Source: Thermoproteota archaeon
GTDB lineage: Archaea; Korarchaeota; Korarchaeia; Korarchaeales; Korarchaeaceae
NCBI GenBank assembly: GCA_027491415.1
Contig: JAOZFH010000055.1
Span: 1-64,000 of the forward strand
Direction of reading: 5' to 3'
Length of the DNA: 64,000 nt
The notes under the pieces are model-generated. The model was given only the letters and a program-made list of their open reading frames with translations, ran no database searches and was not told where the DNA came from. The translations under genes were made by a program, and so were the position numbers. Shown here one piece after another: positions 50,557 through 59,031 of the stretch; positions within the stretch are counted from its first letter, which is position 1; every line of letters begins with the position of its first letter.

Positions 50557-51936
50557 CTACGCCAGGAGGTCCTCGTACTCGAACTTGGCCCCGTACTTGC
50601 TCTTGAAGGTCTCCCTGAGCCTAGTGGCCACCTTGTCGGCCTCTTCCATCACGCGCTCCTCGTCGTAGGCCAGCACCTTCCCGTTCTCCATCAGCACCCT
50701 CCCGTCGACAACCACGTCCTCCACGTCCCCTATGGTGGCTGAGTACACGAGCGACCCGACGGGGTCGTGCACCGGCCATATCCAGGGTCTCTTGGCGTTG
50801 AGCACCATTATGTCGGCCCTCTTGCCAACCTCGAGCGAGCCTATCTCCCGCTCCAGCCCAAGGACCCTGGCCCCGTTGACCGTGGCCATCTCCAGGACGT
50901 CCCAGGCGGTTATCACGGACGCATCCAGCTTCGCCACCTTGTGGAGGAGGGCCGCGAACTTCATCGAGGTGATCAGGTCGTGATTGTCGTTGCTGGCCGG
51001 CCCATCCGTTCCCAGGGCCACGTTCACGCCCGCCCACATCATCTCGGGGATCTTGGCTATGCCCGAGGCTATGTACATGTTGCTCACCGGGTTGTGGATC
51101 ACGTGGGCCCCCGTCTCGGCCAGCATCTTGATCTCCTCGTCTGACACCCAAACCGAGTGGACCGCGTGGTACCTGGGCCCGAGAACGCCCAGTCCCTTCA
51201 GGTAGGTCACGTCAGTCTTTCCATGCACCTTCTTCTGGAGTTCCTGGTCCCCCATTGACTCCCCCGTGTGCACATGGAGGGGCACGCCGTACCTGTCCGA
51301 CAGGTCCTTCGCCCTCAGCAGGAACTCGTCGGAGGCGAAGCAGGGGTGCATCGGCGCCACCCCCACCATTATCCGGCCGTTCTCAGCCCCGTGGTACTTC
51401 TTGATCAGCCTCTCAGCGTCGGAGATGATCGTGTCCACGTCCTCAAGCAGGGGCTCGTGGGCGTTAATCTCGTACCCGCCCCTGGGCACGCAGCCCCTGA
51501 TCCCGGACTCGATCATGGTGTCCAGGACCTCGTCGTAGAACCTCCCGCCGTAGTGGTTGTCTATGATCGTGGTGACGCCGGACTTCAGGTTCTCGATTAT
51601 CCCCAGCTTCGACGACACCCTCACGTCGTCGGCCGTCATCTCAGCCAGCATGGGCCAGACCGAACTCCTGAGCCACTCCAACAGGGGCTTGTCAACGGCC
51701 AGCGTCCTTATCAGGACCTGGAACATGTGGTCGTGTCCATTCACCAGGCCGGGAAACACCAGCCTGCCGGGCCCGCCCAGCTCCCTCTCGAAGGGGCCGA
51801 ACTTTTGCCTAGCCTCCTCGGCCCTGCCCACAAAGGCGATCCTGTCTCCCTCAACGACGACGGCCCCGTTCCGGTAGATCCTCCTCTCCGGGTCGACGGT
51901 AACTACGTAATCCCCGAAGACGGCCAGCTCGGCCAT
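50557..51936 (-). CDS. Amidohydrolase of the TRZ/ATZ (MTA/SAH deaminase-like) group
   Basis: 459 residues, usual length. PGLVNGHDHMFQVLIR carries the first metal histidines, PLHVHTGES the third, HSVWVSDEEI the fourth and GTDGPASNDNHDL the catalytic aspartate; ARVLGLEREIGSLEVGKRAD is the family closing. Candidate substrates are methylthioadenosine, S-adenosylhomocysteine, or guanine/chloro-triazine-like heterocycles. No SAM-salvage neighbour decides it. Convergent with the ABC permease. Confidence 0.85.
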   Translation of the reverse strand: MAELAVFGDYVVTVDPERRIYRNGAVVVEGDRIAFVGRAEEARQKFGPFERELGGPGRLVFPGLVNGHDHMFQVLIRTLAVDKPLLEWLRSSVWPMLAEMTADDVRVSSKLGIIENLKSGVTTIIDNHYGGRFYDEVLDTMIESGIRGCVPRGGYEINAHEPLLEDVDTIISDAERLIKKYHGAENGRIMVGVAPMHPCFASDEFLLRAKDLSDRYGVPLHVHTGESMGDQELQKKVHGKTDVTYLKGLGVLGPRYHAVHSVWVSDEEIKMLAETGAHVIHNPVSNMYIASGIAKIPEMMWAGVNVALGTDGPASNDNHDLITSMKFAALLHKVAKLDASVITAWDVLEMATVNGARVLGLEREIGSLEVGKRADIMVLNAKRPWIWPVHDPVGSLVYSATIGDVEDVVVDGRVLMENGKVLAYDEERVMEEADKVATRLRETFKSKYGAKFEYEDLLA

Positions 51937-51969
51937 CAGAAGACACCGGCCGAGCCAGCGGGGGATTCC

Positions 51970-52617
51970 TTATTTCTGTTTGGACCTTTTGGCCTTCCTG
52001 CCCTTCTTCGAACCGGTCGACCTCAGCTTGAGGAAGGCCAGCGCCCCGCCGACGGCGGCCGGCGCGGCCAGGGCCAGAACCCAAGCTGGGAGGCCGACTC
52101 CGGAGGAGGGCTCGACGTAGTACCTCCCGACCAGCTCGCACAGCTGGTTTGGCTGGGTCTCGCCGACCTTGGCGAACTTCACCTGCCCGTCGGGCCCGAC
52201 GACAACTATGGTCGGGACGTACAGGAGCCTGTAGTCCAGGGCGACCTGCTGGGTCGCCTCCGCGAACTCCCAGCCGTCGACCCTGTGCTCCTCGAATAGC
52301 GCCCTGTCTGCCTCCTCGTCGCCGCTGACGCCGACGAGGAGCACTGTGGCCTTGTCAGAGTTGGGGCAGTAGGCCCACTCCCCGGAGAGCTGGGTTATCT
52401 CCGCCTGGCAGTGGGGGCAGTAGTGGGCGAAGAACACCAGGATAACGGGCTTGCCCTCTGAGAGGAGCTCGGAGAGCGTCAGGTTATACCCATACGGCGA
52501 TGCCAGCGTAAAGTTCGGGGCCTGCGTGCCTACCTTTGGCTGGGCGATTGCGGACGACGCCCCTGTGACCAATAGAATGGCGGTCGCCAGGGTGATTAGT
52601 CTAAGACGTCGGTTCAA
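51970..52617 (-). CDS. Exported TlpA-like thioredoxin with C-terminal anchor
   Basis: 215 residues from TTG 52617, whose TTGA overlaps the ligase stop. Signal peptide LITLATAILLVTGASSAIA, then APNFTLASPYGYNLTLSELL and the redox pair FFAHYCPHCQAEITQL; YVPTIVVVGPDGQVKFAKVG is the cis-Pro region. A membrane helix AWVLALAAPAAVGGALAFL and a very basic tail end the protein. It would handle extracellular disulfides, possibly with the CcdA-like protein at 57235. Confidence 0.85.
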   Translation of the reverse strand: MNRRLRLITLATAILLVTGASSAIAQPKVGTQAPNFTLASPYGYNLTLSELLSEGKPVILVFFAHYCPHCQAEITQLSGEWAYCPNSDKATVLLVGVSGDEEADRALFEEHRVDGWEFAEATQQVALDYRLLYVPTIVVVGPDGQVKFAKVGETQPNQLCELVGRYYVEPSSGVGLPAWVLALAAPAAVGGALAFLKLRSTGSKKGRKAKRSKQK

Positions 52618-54293
52618 ACTCGACCCCCGCGGCCGAACTGGGACTCGTATATTTCCCTCACCCTGTCGATCGTGTCGGCCTCTTCCGGAGACTTGTCGTC
52701 CCTGATCCTCACTATGCGGGCGAACCTGAGGGCATAGCCCGACGGGTACTTGGGGCTCCTCTGGACCTCGTTGAAGGCGACCTCCACCACCACCTCGGGC
52801 CTCACCCTGATGAAGCTGCCCCTGTCCTCCACGGCTATCTCACGCAGCCTCTGCGTCATCCACTCGAACTCCTCGTCCGTCAGGCCCTTGAACGTCTTTC
52901 CGACGACTAGGAACTCGCCGGTCTCCGGGTCCCTGGCGGCGAGGTAGTAGTCGCTGAACCACCTGTGCCTCCTGCCGTAGCCTCTCTCCGCCGCCACTAT
53001 GACGAGGTCCAGTGTCTTGGCCCGCTTGATCTTCAGCCAATGCTTCCCCCTGACCCCTGGGATGTAGGGGGACCTGAGCCCCTTGGCCATGAGGCCCTCG
53101 TGGCCCTCCGACAGCGCCCGCTCCAGGAACTCGCCAGCCTCGCCGGGGTCCCCGGAGACTATCGTGGGGACGATGCGCAGGGGCTCTGATATCGCGTCCT
53201 CCAGCGCGCGCCTCCTCTCGAGGTAGGGCTCGTCTATCAGAGGCCTCCCGTCGACCATGAGGGCGTCGAACAGGTAGACCCTCAGCGGTATGGACTGAAT
53301 CAGCTCGGGGGTCACGTTCACCCTCCTGAATCGCCTCATCAGGACCTGGAAGGGAAGCGGCCGACCCGACTCGCCGACCGCTATGACCTCTCCCTCCAGT
53401 ATCACCTCGTCCGCCCTCAGCCCATTCAACACCGCCTCGACCACGTCTGGGATGCTCCGCGTCACGTCCGAGAGCCTCCTGCTGAACACCCTAACCCTGC
53501 CCCCCCTCGCGTGAATCTGGACCCTGGCTCCGTCCAGCTTGTACTCGAAGGCTGCTCGTCCGCCGAGCTCCGCGAGCGCCTCGTCCACGGTCTCGGCCGT
53601 CTGTGCCAGCATAGGCCTGAGGGGCCTGAAGACCTCGGGCCTGAGGGTCCTGGCGGCCTGGGGACCTCCCCTGGCCGCGGCCTCTATGACGGCGGCCGGA
53701 TCTCCGGTGACCATGACGGCCCTCTCGACCTCCTGCCTCGACAGGCCGTAGGCCTCGGCGATGGCGTCGATCAGGAGACCCTCGCTCAGGCCCAGCCTCG
53801 TCTCGCCAACCATCGCGTTGACCAAGAGCCAGGCCTCCCTCGGGCTGGCCCTGGAGAGGAGAGACCTCAGGATCGCCTCCTTCTTGGCCCTGGATCCGGG
53901 GCCGCTGGCGGAGGCAATCGCCTCCAACTGAGCGTAGACCTCCCCCAGCGTGAGCTCCTCCTCGAACAGCGTGGCCTGCCTTCGCCTAGGAAACGCCTCG
54001 AAAACCCTCCTGACAGCGTCTCCCAGGTCGACCCCCTCGGACGCCACCCTTCTGACCTCAGTCGGCTTGGCGGGGATCAGGGACTCAACAACCCTCCAGA
54101 TCGTCGCCCAGGAGACGTCGAGAGATCTCTCGTCCCACGCCGGGAATACCTTCCCGGTGAGGATCAGGGCGGCCCGGACGGCGGCCTCAGGCTCCAGTCT
54201 CCTGAGGAGCGAGGCCATCAGCCTGACCTTCTCCAGCCTGGACGAGGTCGAGGCGATCTTCTCTGCAACGTCAACGAGCTCGGAGAACCTCGT
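52614..54293 (-). CDS. lig: ATP-dependent DNA ligase, probably from an ACG start
   Basis: Adenylation motif I is AFEYKLDGARVQIHARG with the catalytic lysine; SRRLSDVT, LEGEVIAV, GHEGLMAKG, KHWLKIKR and later SPKYPSGYALRFARIVRIR are the other ligase motifs, with the helical N-domain before and an OB domain after. The first ATG (54218) gives 534 residues but leaves out RFSELVDVAEKIASTSSRLE, a strongly ligase-like N-terminal helix that lies in frame upstream. The codon at the expected initiator position (54291-54293) is ACG. A TATA-like GGTTAATAGG sits ~38 bases before it. Length from ACG is 559. It seals nicks in replication and repair. Confidence 0.88.
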   Translation of the reverse strand, partial: TRFSELVDVAEKIASTSSRLEKVRLMASLLRRLEPEAAVRAALILTGKVFPAWDERSLDVSWATIWRVVESLIPAKPTEVRRVASEGVDLGDAVRRVFEAFPRRRQATLFEEELTLGEVYAQLEAIASASGPGSRAKKEAILRSLLSRASPREAWLLVNAMVGETRLGLSEGLLIDAIAEAYGLSRQEVERAVMVTGDPAAVIEAAARGGPQAARTLRPEVFRPLRPMLAQTAETVDEALAELGGRAAFEYKLDGARVQIHARGGRVRVFSRRLSDVTRSIPDVVEAVLNGLRADEVILEGEVIAVGESGRPLPFQVLMRRFRRVNVTPELIQSIPLRVYLFDALMVDGRPLIDEPYLERRRALEDAISEPLRIVPTIVSGDPGEAGEFLERALSEGHEGLMAKGLRSPYIPGVRGKHWLKIKRAKTLDLVIVAAERGYGRRHRWFSDYYLAARDPETGEFLVVGKTFKGLTDEEFEWMTQRLREIAVEDRGSFIRVRPEVVVEVAFNEVQRSPKYPSGYALRFARIVRIRDDKSPEEADTIDRVREIYESQFGRGGRV

Positions 54294-54329
54294 GGGCCGC
54301 CCCCTCGAGGGAGGCAGGGGGAGAACCTA

Positions 54330-54626
54330 TTAACCGGGCCCGCCCTCACGCTCCGCCAGCTCAGCAGCCTCCGCGATCATGTCAGCGATCTCCTCGGCGC
54401 TGGCCCCCAGAAACTCTATGCCAAACTTCCTGATGACCTTGAGGACCTCATCGCGCGACGGCTCGACGCCAGATAGTGATTCCTCGAAGGCCTCCAGGGC
54501 TCCCTCGGGGTAAGCGAAGAAGTCCCCTGAGATCACGACCCTCCTTAGCCTCCCAGCCTCCACCTCTACCTCCACGTCGACGGTCTTGCCCCCGACGCAC
54601 CTCCTCCTGACCCTTGCGGCTCCCAA
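54330..54626 (-). CDS. lplB: Lipoate-protein ligase accessory (C-terminal) subunit
   Basis: About 98 residues from TTG 54626, five bases after GGAGGTGA; GTG 54650 is an alternative that overlaps lplA more. KTVDVEVEVEAGRLRRVVI followed by SGDFFAYPEGALEAFEESLS is the lipoate-ligase C-domain, needed for lipoyl-AMP formation by the split archaeal enzyme. Works with the catalytic subunit encoded just upstream. Confidence 0.85.
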   Translation of the reverse strand: MGAARVRRRCVGGKTVDVEVEVEAGRLRRVVISGDFFAYPEGALEAFEESLSGVEPSRDEVLKVIRKFGIEFLGASAEEIADMIAEAAELAEREGGPG

Positions 54627-54631
54627 GCGGC

Positions 54632-55375
54632 TCACCTCCCCAGGTTCCACGCTTCCCTCCCGTACCTCTCCCTGGCCAGCCTCTCCGCCTCAGCCAGCTC
54701 CCGGTCGGTGGGCTCTCCCCGCTGAAACTCGGCGCCAAGGGCCTCCTCGAACCCCCTGAGCATGGCCTCCTGGACCTCCTCCCGAGAGATCCCCCTTCCC
54801 AGCTCGATGGAGACCGTCGTCACCCTCTCCCTGATGCTTGACACCCCGTGAGACTCGAGCTTCTCCCTAGGGGCCCTGAGCAGGCTCGCAAGCGTGTCAA
54901 GGTCCGTGGCGTACATCAGCGTGCCGTGTTGGAGCAGTGCACCCGCCCTCCTCACTTGGGCGCTTCCGGAGATCTTCTTCCCGTTAACCACCACGTCGTT
55001 CACTGGGACGAACTGGGCCCTGAGGCCTAGGATATCAAGCGCCTTGACGAGTCCAGAGCATATAACCCGGTAGCTGTCCAGGATGCTCCCTGGGAACAGC
55101 CTCACAGGCGCCACGACGGAATAGGTCACCTCGCCGAGCTCGTCGTGGTATACTGAGCCCCCACCTGTTATCCTCCTCACGACGGGGACGCCCAGCCTCC
55201 TGGCCGCATCGAGGTCTACCGACTCCCTGACCCTCTGGAACCGACCTATCGTGACGGCGCTGGGTTTGAAGGCGTAGAGCCTCAGAGTCGGCGGAGACTC
55301 CCCCCTAGAGACCGAGTTCAGGATCGCCTCGTCTAGGCCCATGTTAAGCGGCCCGTCGCCGTCAAGGAAGACCAA
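54632..55375 (-). CDS. lplA: Lipoate-protein ligase catalytic subunit
   Basis: About 247 residues from TTG 55375, preceded by GAGGTGGAGA; a longer frame to 55528 overlaps the divergent gene and lacks family similarity. MNxxxDEAIL-type start (LNMGLDEAILNSVSRG), TIGRFQRVRESVD, VVRRITGGGSVYHDELGEVT (the RRxxGGGxVxHD lipoate/biotin ligase motif) and GKKISGSAQVRRAGALLQHG (catalytic lysine). It activates lipoate or octanoate with ATP and attaches it to proteins. Overlaps or abuts lplB. Confidence 0.9.
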   Translation of the reverse strand: MVFLDGDGPLNMGLDEAILNSVSRGESPPTLRLYAFKPSAVTIGRFQRVRESVDLDAARRLGVPVVRRITGGGSVYHDELGEVTYSVVAPVRLFPGSILDSYRVICSGLVKALDILGLRAQFVPVNDVVVNGKKISGSAQVRRAGALLQHGTLMYATDLDTLASLLRAPREKLESHGVSSIRERVTTVSIELGRGISREEVQEAMLRGFEEALGAEFQRGEPTDRELAEAERLARERYGREAWNLGR

Positions 55376-55451
55376 TCTCCACCTCAGGGCCTCTCCCCTC
55401 CGCCGGCCCAACTCGGGATGTTTCTTAATCAACCTGTTCACCGCGCCTGCG

Positions 55452-56363
55452 ATGCGAATCAGGGCCTCCCTTGGGACCCTTGCAGCCCTCGGGATGTCTC
55501 GGGTGCGGGTCGCGGCTGAGACTACCACAGCCTACCTGCTGCAGGCCCAAGAAGCCGGGTGCCTCGGCTCCTGTACCTTCTGCCCGCAGTCGAGGGTCTC
55601 GCAGTCCTCGAAGGAGCTCCTCTCTAGGGTCGAGTGGCCCGAAGTCGAGCTGGAGGAACTCGCAAGGAGGCTGGCCGCCGACCCCGGGCCAATAAGGAGG
55701 GTCTGCCTGCAGACCGTCATGTCGGAGGGTTTCGAGGAGGGGGCCCTGGAGATCCTCTCAACCCTCAGGGAGGCAGGAGTCGGGCTGCCTATCTCGGTGG
55801 CCATCACCCCCGTTGAAGAGAGTCTCCTCGAGCTGTTCAGGGTGCTCGGGGTGACCCACATCGGGGTGGGTCTCGACGCCGCCACCCCCGAGCTGGTAGA
55901 GAAGGTGGGCAAGCCCTTCAGCTGGGGCGAGTACTGGGACTTCACCGAGCGGGTTGTGAGGGTCTTCGGGCCCAGGAGAGCGCTAGTCCACCTCATATTT
56001 GGGCTGGGGGAGACGGAGGAGGAGTTCATCAGGGCCATGGCCTGGGCCTATCGCGTGAAGGCGGATGTGGCCCTGTTCGCCTTCACCCCCGTCCCAGGGA
56101 CGCCGATGGCCTCGAACCCCCCGCCGGATCTGGGGGCGTACAGACGGATGCAGGCCGCCAGGCACCTCCTATCGAGAGGCGCGAGCCTGGACGAGGTGCT
56201 TGAAAGGCTCAGGAAAGGTGAGCTGAGGCCGCCCCCCGAGGCGACCGTCACGTCGGGCTGCCCCTGGTGCAACAGACCGTTCTACAACGAGAGGCCCTCG
56301 GGACCCATCTACAACTTCCCCAGCCTGGAGATGGCCCTCTCCGCAAAGGGTGAGGGGATTTGA
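55452..56363 (+). CDS. lipS1: Radical SAM protein, LipS1-type lipoyl synthase component
   Basis: About 303 residues from ATG 55452, 27 bases after the AT-rich TTTCTTAATC; ATG 55494 also possible. The iron-sulfur motif is GCLGSCTFCPQSR (Cx3Cx2C), preceded by TTAYLLQAQEAG as in the biotin-synthase-like group, with GVGLDAATPELVEKVGKP and HLIFGLGETEEEF. The last part carries GCPWCNRPFYNERP, a second Cys pair. It overlaps the next radical SAM gene by 4 bases and lies divergent from lplAB. In Thermococcus two such proteins together insert sulfur into octanoyl chains. The assignment LipS1 versus LipS2 rests on gene order and is moderate. Confidence 0.72.
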   Translation: MRIRASLGTLAALGMSRVRVAAETTTAYLLQAQEAGCLGSCTFCPQSRVSQSSKELLSRVEWPEVELEELARRLAADPGPIRRVCLQTVMSEGFEEGALEILSTLREAGVGLPISVAITPVEESLLELFRVLGVTHIGVGLDAATPELVEKVGKPFSWGEYWDFTERVVRVFGPRRALVHLIFGLGETEEEFIRAMAWAYRVKADVALFAFTPVPGTPMASNPPPDLGAYRRMQAARHLLSRGASLDEVLERLRKGELRPPPEATVTSGCPWCNRPFYNERPSGPIYNFPSLEMALSAKGEGI

Positions 56364-57217
56364 CCGCAATCGCCTTCTACCCGGGTAGGGCCTACCCCTC
56401 CGTCAGCGTCACCGGGCCAACGTGCCCGCTGAACTGCGACCTCTGCAGGGGCAGGTACCTGAGGGGGATGGCGAGCCCGCTGCCCGGGGAGACCCTGCTG
56501 GATCTGGCCAGGAGGCTGTCGGCGGAGGGGGCGAGGGGCATCCTGATAAGCGGGGGCTCCGACCTGAGGGGGAGGCTTCCGGTATTCGGGCTTCTGGATC
56601 AGGTGTCGGCCATCAAGAGGGAGCTCGGCCTCTACCTGAGCGTCCACCCCGGCCTCGTGGACAGGGCGGAGGCAGAGGCCCTCAGGCTGGCCGGGTTCGA
56701 CTCCGTGGACTACGATCTGCCCCCAGGCGATAGGGCGGCTGGGATAAGGGGCTTCCCCTACTCCGAGTTCCTGAGGTCGCTGGAGGCCGTGACCGAAGCC
56801 GGGCCTGGAAGGGTGGTCCCGCACGTCACCCTGGGACTCCCGGGGGTGAGGCCGGAGGACGAACTCTCCGCCATAGAGGAGGTGGCGTCCCGGGGATACG
56901 ACGAGCTGGTCCTGCTGGTCTTCATCCCAACTCAGGGCACGCCATTCGAGGGACTGAACCCGCCCTCGATGTCGAGGGTCCTGCCCGTCGTGAGGGAAGC
57001 CCGGAGGATCTTCGGCGGGGAGCTGTCGCTCGGGTGCATGCGGCCGAAGATCCTGAAGAGGGCACTCGATCCCGCGGTGGTTGAGGAGGGTCTGGTGGAC
57101 AGAATCGCCGTTCCAAGACCTGAGCTGGTCAAGCAGAGGGGTCTCGAGACGGTCGCGGCCTGCTGCGCCGTCCCAAGGTCCGAGTTCGGCAGGTTCCCCA
57201 GGGGGTTCCGCCCGTAG
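56360..57217 (+). CDS. lipS2: Radical SAM protein, LipS2-type lipoyl synthase component
   Basis: 285 residues from TTG 56360, overlapping the previous stop by 4 bases. Cluster motif TGPTCPLNCDLCRGRYL (Cx3Cx2C), ILISGGSDLRGRLPVFG, then YDLPPGDRAAGIRGFPYSEF and VTLGLPGVRPEDEL; extra cysteines occur in LGCMRPKI and ACCAVP near the end. Belongs with the preceding gene to the two-component lipoyl synthase found next to split lipoate ligases. No target protein (glycine cleavage H, E2 or LbpA) is in the window. Confidence 0.72.
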   Translation: MTAIAFYPGRAYPSVSVTGPTCPLNCDLCRGRYLRGMASPLPGETLLDLARRLSAEGARGILISGGSDLRGRLPVFGLLDQVSAIKRELGLYLSVHPGLVDRAEAEALRLAGFDSVDYDLPPGDRAAGIRGFPYSEFLRSLEAVTEAGPGRVVPHVTLGLPGVRPEDELSAIEEVASRGYDELVLLVFIPTQGTPFEGLNPPSMSRVLPVVREARRIFGGELSLGCMRPKILKRALDPAVVEEGLVDRIAVPRPELVKQRGLETVAACCAVPRSEFGRFPRGFRP

Positions 57218-57234
57218 CCTCCCTTGGGTGGGGA

Positions 57235-58389
57235 TCACGGGGCTAGGAGGGCCCACAGGCATATGACGACGAGCAGGGAGCCCGCCGCCAGGTTCAGTAC
57301 GTGGAGCTTCTTCGACCTCCAGACCTTGACGTCCCTCACCCTGCGCTCCAGCAGGCCCACCACGAGCAGGATCAGGACGAGCGGCGTCACGAAGATGGTG
57401 TTGTACATGCCGAGGAGGGCCAGCCTCTGGCAGCCCGGCAGCCCGGCCAGGAGCGAGGTGGCCACCAAGTAGGGTCCCGAGGAGCACGGGAGGAGGGTCA
57501 CGCTAATCAGGAGGCCGGCGCAGAAGGCCAGCGGGACGCTCGCGGCGTGCGAGGTCCACTCCACCAGGCGTGAGGTGGTCCTGTAGAGCGGGTCGGGCAG
57601 GGGGGACTTGAAACTTCCGCCCAGCGACGTGATCACCTCGTAGGACCCCACCGCCAGTCCGAGTATGGCGACTGCATACTTGAGCCACGGGATAGTCGAG
57701 AAGACCCTGATCAGGCCGAGTCCGAGGGCGTAGTACGCCATGAAGACGGCCGCGATGAAGGCCCCTCCCACGCTCAGCGACCTCCTCTTCCCGCCGGCGG
57801 ACATGGAGAGGAGCAGAAGTGCGGTGAAGACGCTGAAGGTGCACGGGTTCACGCTGTCCGCCAAGGCCGCTGTAGTCACGGGAATCAGGACCTCGGCGGC
57901 CGTCCTGGTGGCGGGGCCCGTAGGAGAGGATGCTCCGCCGAATATCTCCTCCAAGGAGCTTATGAGCTGCGGATCCTCGCTCTGGATAGTCGTGCCATTG
58001 TGCAGGACCAGCAGGATGCCGTCCCTCCGTGAAGCAAGTTCCCTCCAGAAGGACTCGTCGAGCTCGGGCACGCCCACCACGACCGCTACCAGCCGCCCGT
58101 TGCAGAACACGCCCGTGACCGGGATGTATCGCTCGTGGGCGGGCAGGTTCGGGAAAGCCAGGTCGTATATTCTGGCGAGCTTCTCGGCGTTGGTCTCGTT
58201 TCCATAGACCTCGTTAAACCTGAGGACATCCGAGCCAAACTCCTCCGTCAGGAACTTCTTCAACTGGACGCACGCTGGACAGGAACTCGACCCGTAGATG
58301 CAGAAATTCACGCTGCCCTGAGCTGAAACCACAGAGAGCCCCAGAATCAGCGAGACCAGCGCTGCGGCAGTGACGGCCTTCTTGAGCAT
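57235..58389 (-). CDS. Thioredoxin-like domain fused to CcdA-type membrane electron carrier
   Basis: 384 residues. Signal-like helix, then a short thioredoxin or glutaredoxin-like domain with CIYGSSSCPACVQLKKFL (CxxC) and YIPVTGVFCNGRLV; from ~165 a CcdA/DsbD-like membrane part of six helices with conserved cysteine segments ALADSVNPCTFSVF and SVTLLPCSSGPYLV. It could pass electrons from cytosolic thioredoxin across the membrane to exported thiol proteins such as the TlpA-like one at 51970. Convergent with lipS2. Confidence 0.82.
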   Translation of the reverse strand: MLKKAVTAAALVSLILGLSVVSAQGSVNFCIYGSSSCPACVQLKKFLTEEFGSDVLRFNEVYGNETNAEKLARIYDLAFPNLPAHERYIPVTGVFCNGRLVAVVVGVPELDESFWRELASRRDGILLVLHNGTTIQSEDPQLISSLEEIFGGASSPTGPATRTAAEVLIPVTTAALADSVNPCTFSVFTALLLLSMSAGGKRRSLSVGGAFIAAVFMAYYALGLGLIRVFSTIPWLKYAVAILGLAVGSYEVITSLGGSFKSPLPDPLYRTTSRLVEWTSHAASVPLAFCAGLLISVTLLPCSSGPYLVATSLLAGLPGCQRLALLGMYNTIFVTPLVLILLVVGLLERRVRDVKVWRSKKLHVLNLAAGSLLVVICLWALLAP

Positions 58390-58452
58390 CGGAGGTGAAA
58401 CCTAGCAGGCGCATATAACCATTGATCAGCTGAAGTCAACCCAAGGCGCAAC

Positions 58453-58462
58453 GCATATATGC
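58453..58462. promoter_or_regulatory. Palindromic TATA region of RHH regulator
   Basis: GCATATATGC is a perfect 10-bp palindrome containing the TATA element, about 38 bases before ATG 58495. It may be the binding site for the regulator encoded downstream. Confidence 0.5.
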
Positions 58463-58494
58463 TTTGTATGACATGTAACACAACGGTGATCGTG

Positions 58495-58992
58495 ATGGCG
58501 GCGGAGAGGGAGGATGAGTTCAGAGAGGAGAGGAAGAAGGACGTCACGATAAGGGGCGTGGACTCGGACCTCTATGACAGGGCGGCTGAGATAGCCCGCA
58601 GGACAGGTAAGACCATCGGTGAGATCATCAACGAGGCCCTCGGGCTTTTCATCGACCTGACCGAGGGTATAAGGTCCGGCATCCAGCCGCTGGTGGACAG
58701 CGCCAAGGAGGCGAGCAGGAGGATCGGTGAGGGTCTCACCTCCGCGGTCCCCACCGTGATCTCCGACCTAGAGGAGATAGAGGTTACCAAGACCGACCTG
58801 GAGCAGTTCGGAAGGAGGGTCGTCTTCCAGAACATAGACCGCCTGATATTCACGGACGACGTGGACGCGGAGACCTTCGACAAGTACGTCGCCCTGATCA
58901 GAAACTGCGACGAGGTCAAACCTCCCAAGGGAGTGTCCAAGCTGCTGGTGCTCTCCAAGTGCAGGCGGGTGGAGAGGCTGGTCACCCAGTAG
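58495..58992 (+). CDS. RHH-domain regulator, related to that at 20073
   Basis: 165 residues from ATG 58495, with GGTGATC 3 bases upstream; a longer frame to 58459 includes the leader. VTIRGVDSDLYDRAAEIARR and TGKTIGEIINEALGLFI repeat the IRGxDxxLYxR...GxTxGxxxNEA pattern of the 20073 protein, defining a shared family. The C-terminal ~80 residues form a separate acidic domain containing NIDRLIFTDDVDAETFDKYV and a CDEVKPPKG...KCRR end. Possibly a ligand-binding part. DNA target probably its own promoter. Confidence 0.75.
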   Translation: MAAEREDEFREERKKDVTIRGVDSDLYDRAAEIARRTGKTIGEIINEALGLFIDLTEGIRSGIQPLVDSAKEASRRIGEGLTSAVPTVISDLEEIEVTKTDLEQFGRRVVFQNIDRLIFTDDVDAETFDKYVALIRNCDEVKPPKGVSKLLVLSKCRRVERLVTQ

Positions 58993-59031
58993 GGGAAAAC
59001 CAATAAGCCAAGCCTGGAGCCGCCTGGTGCG

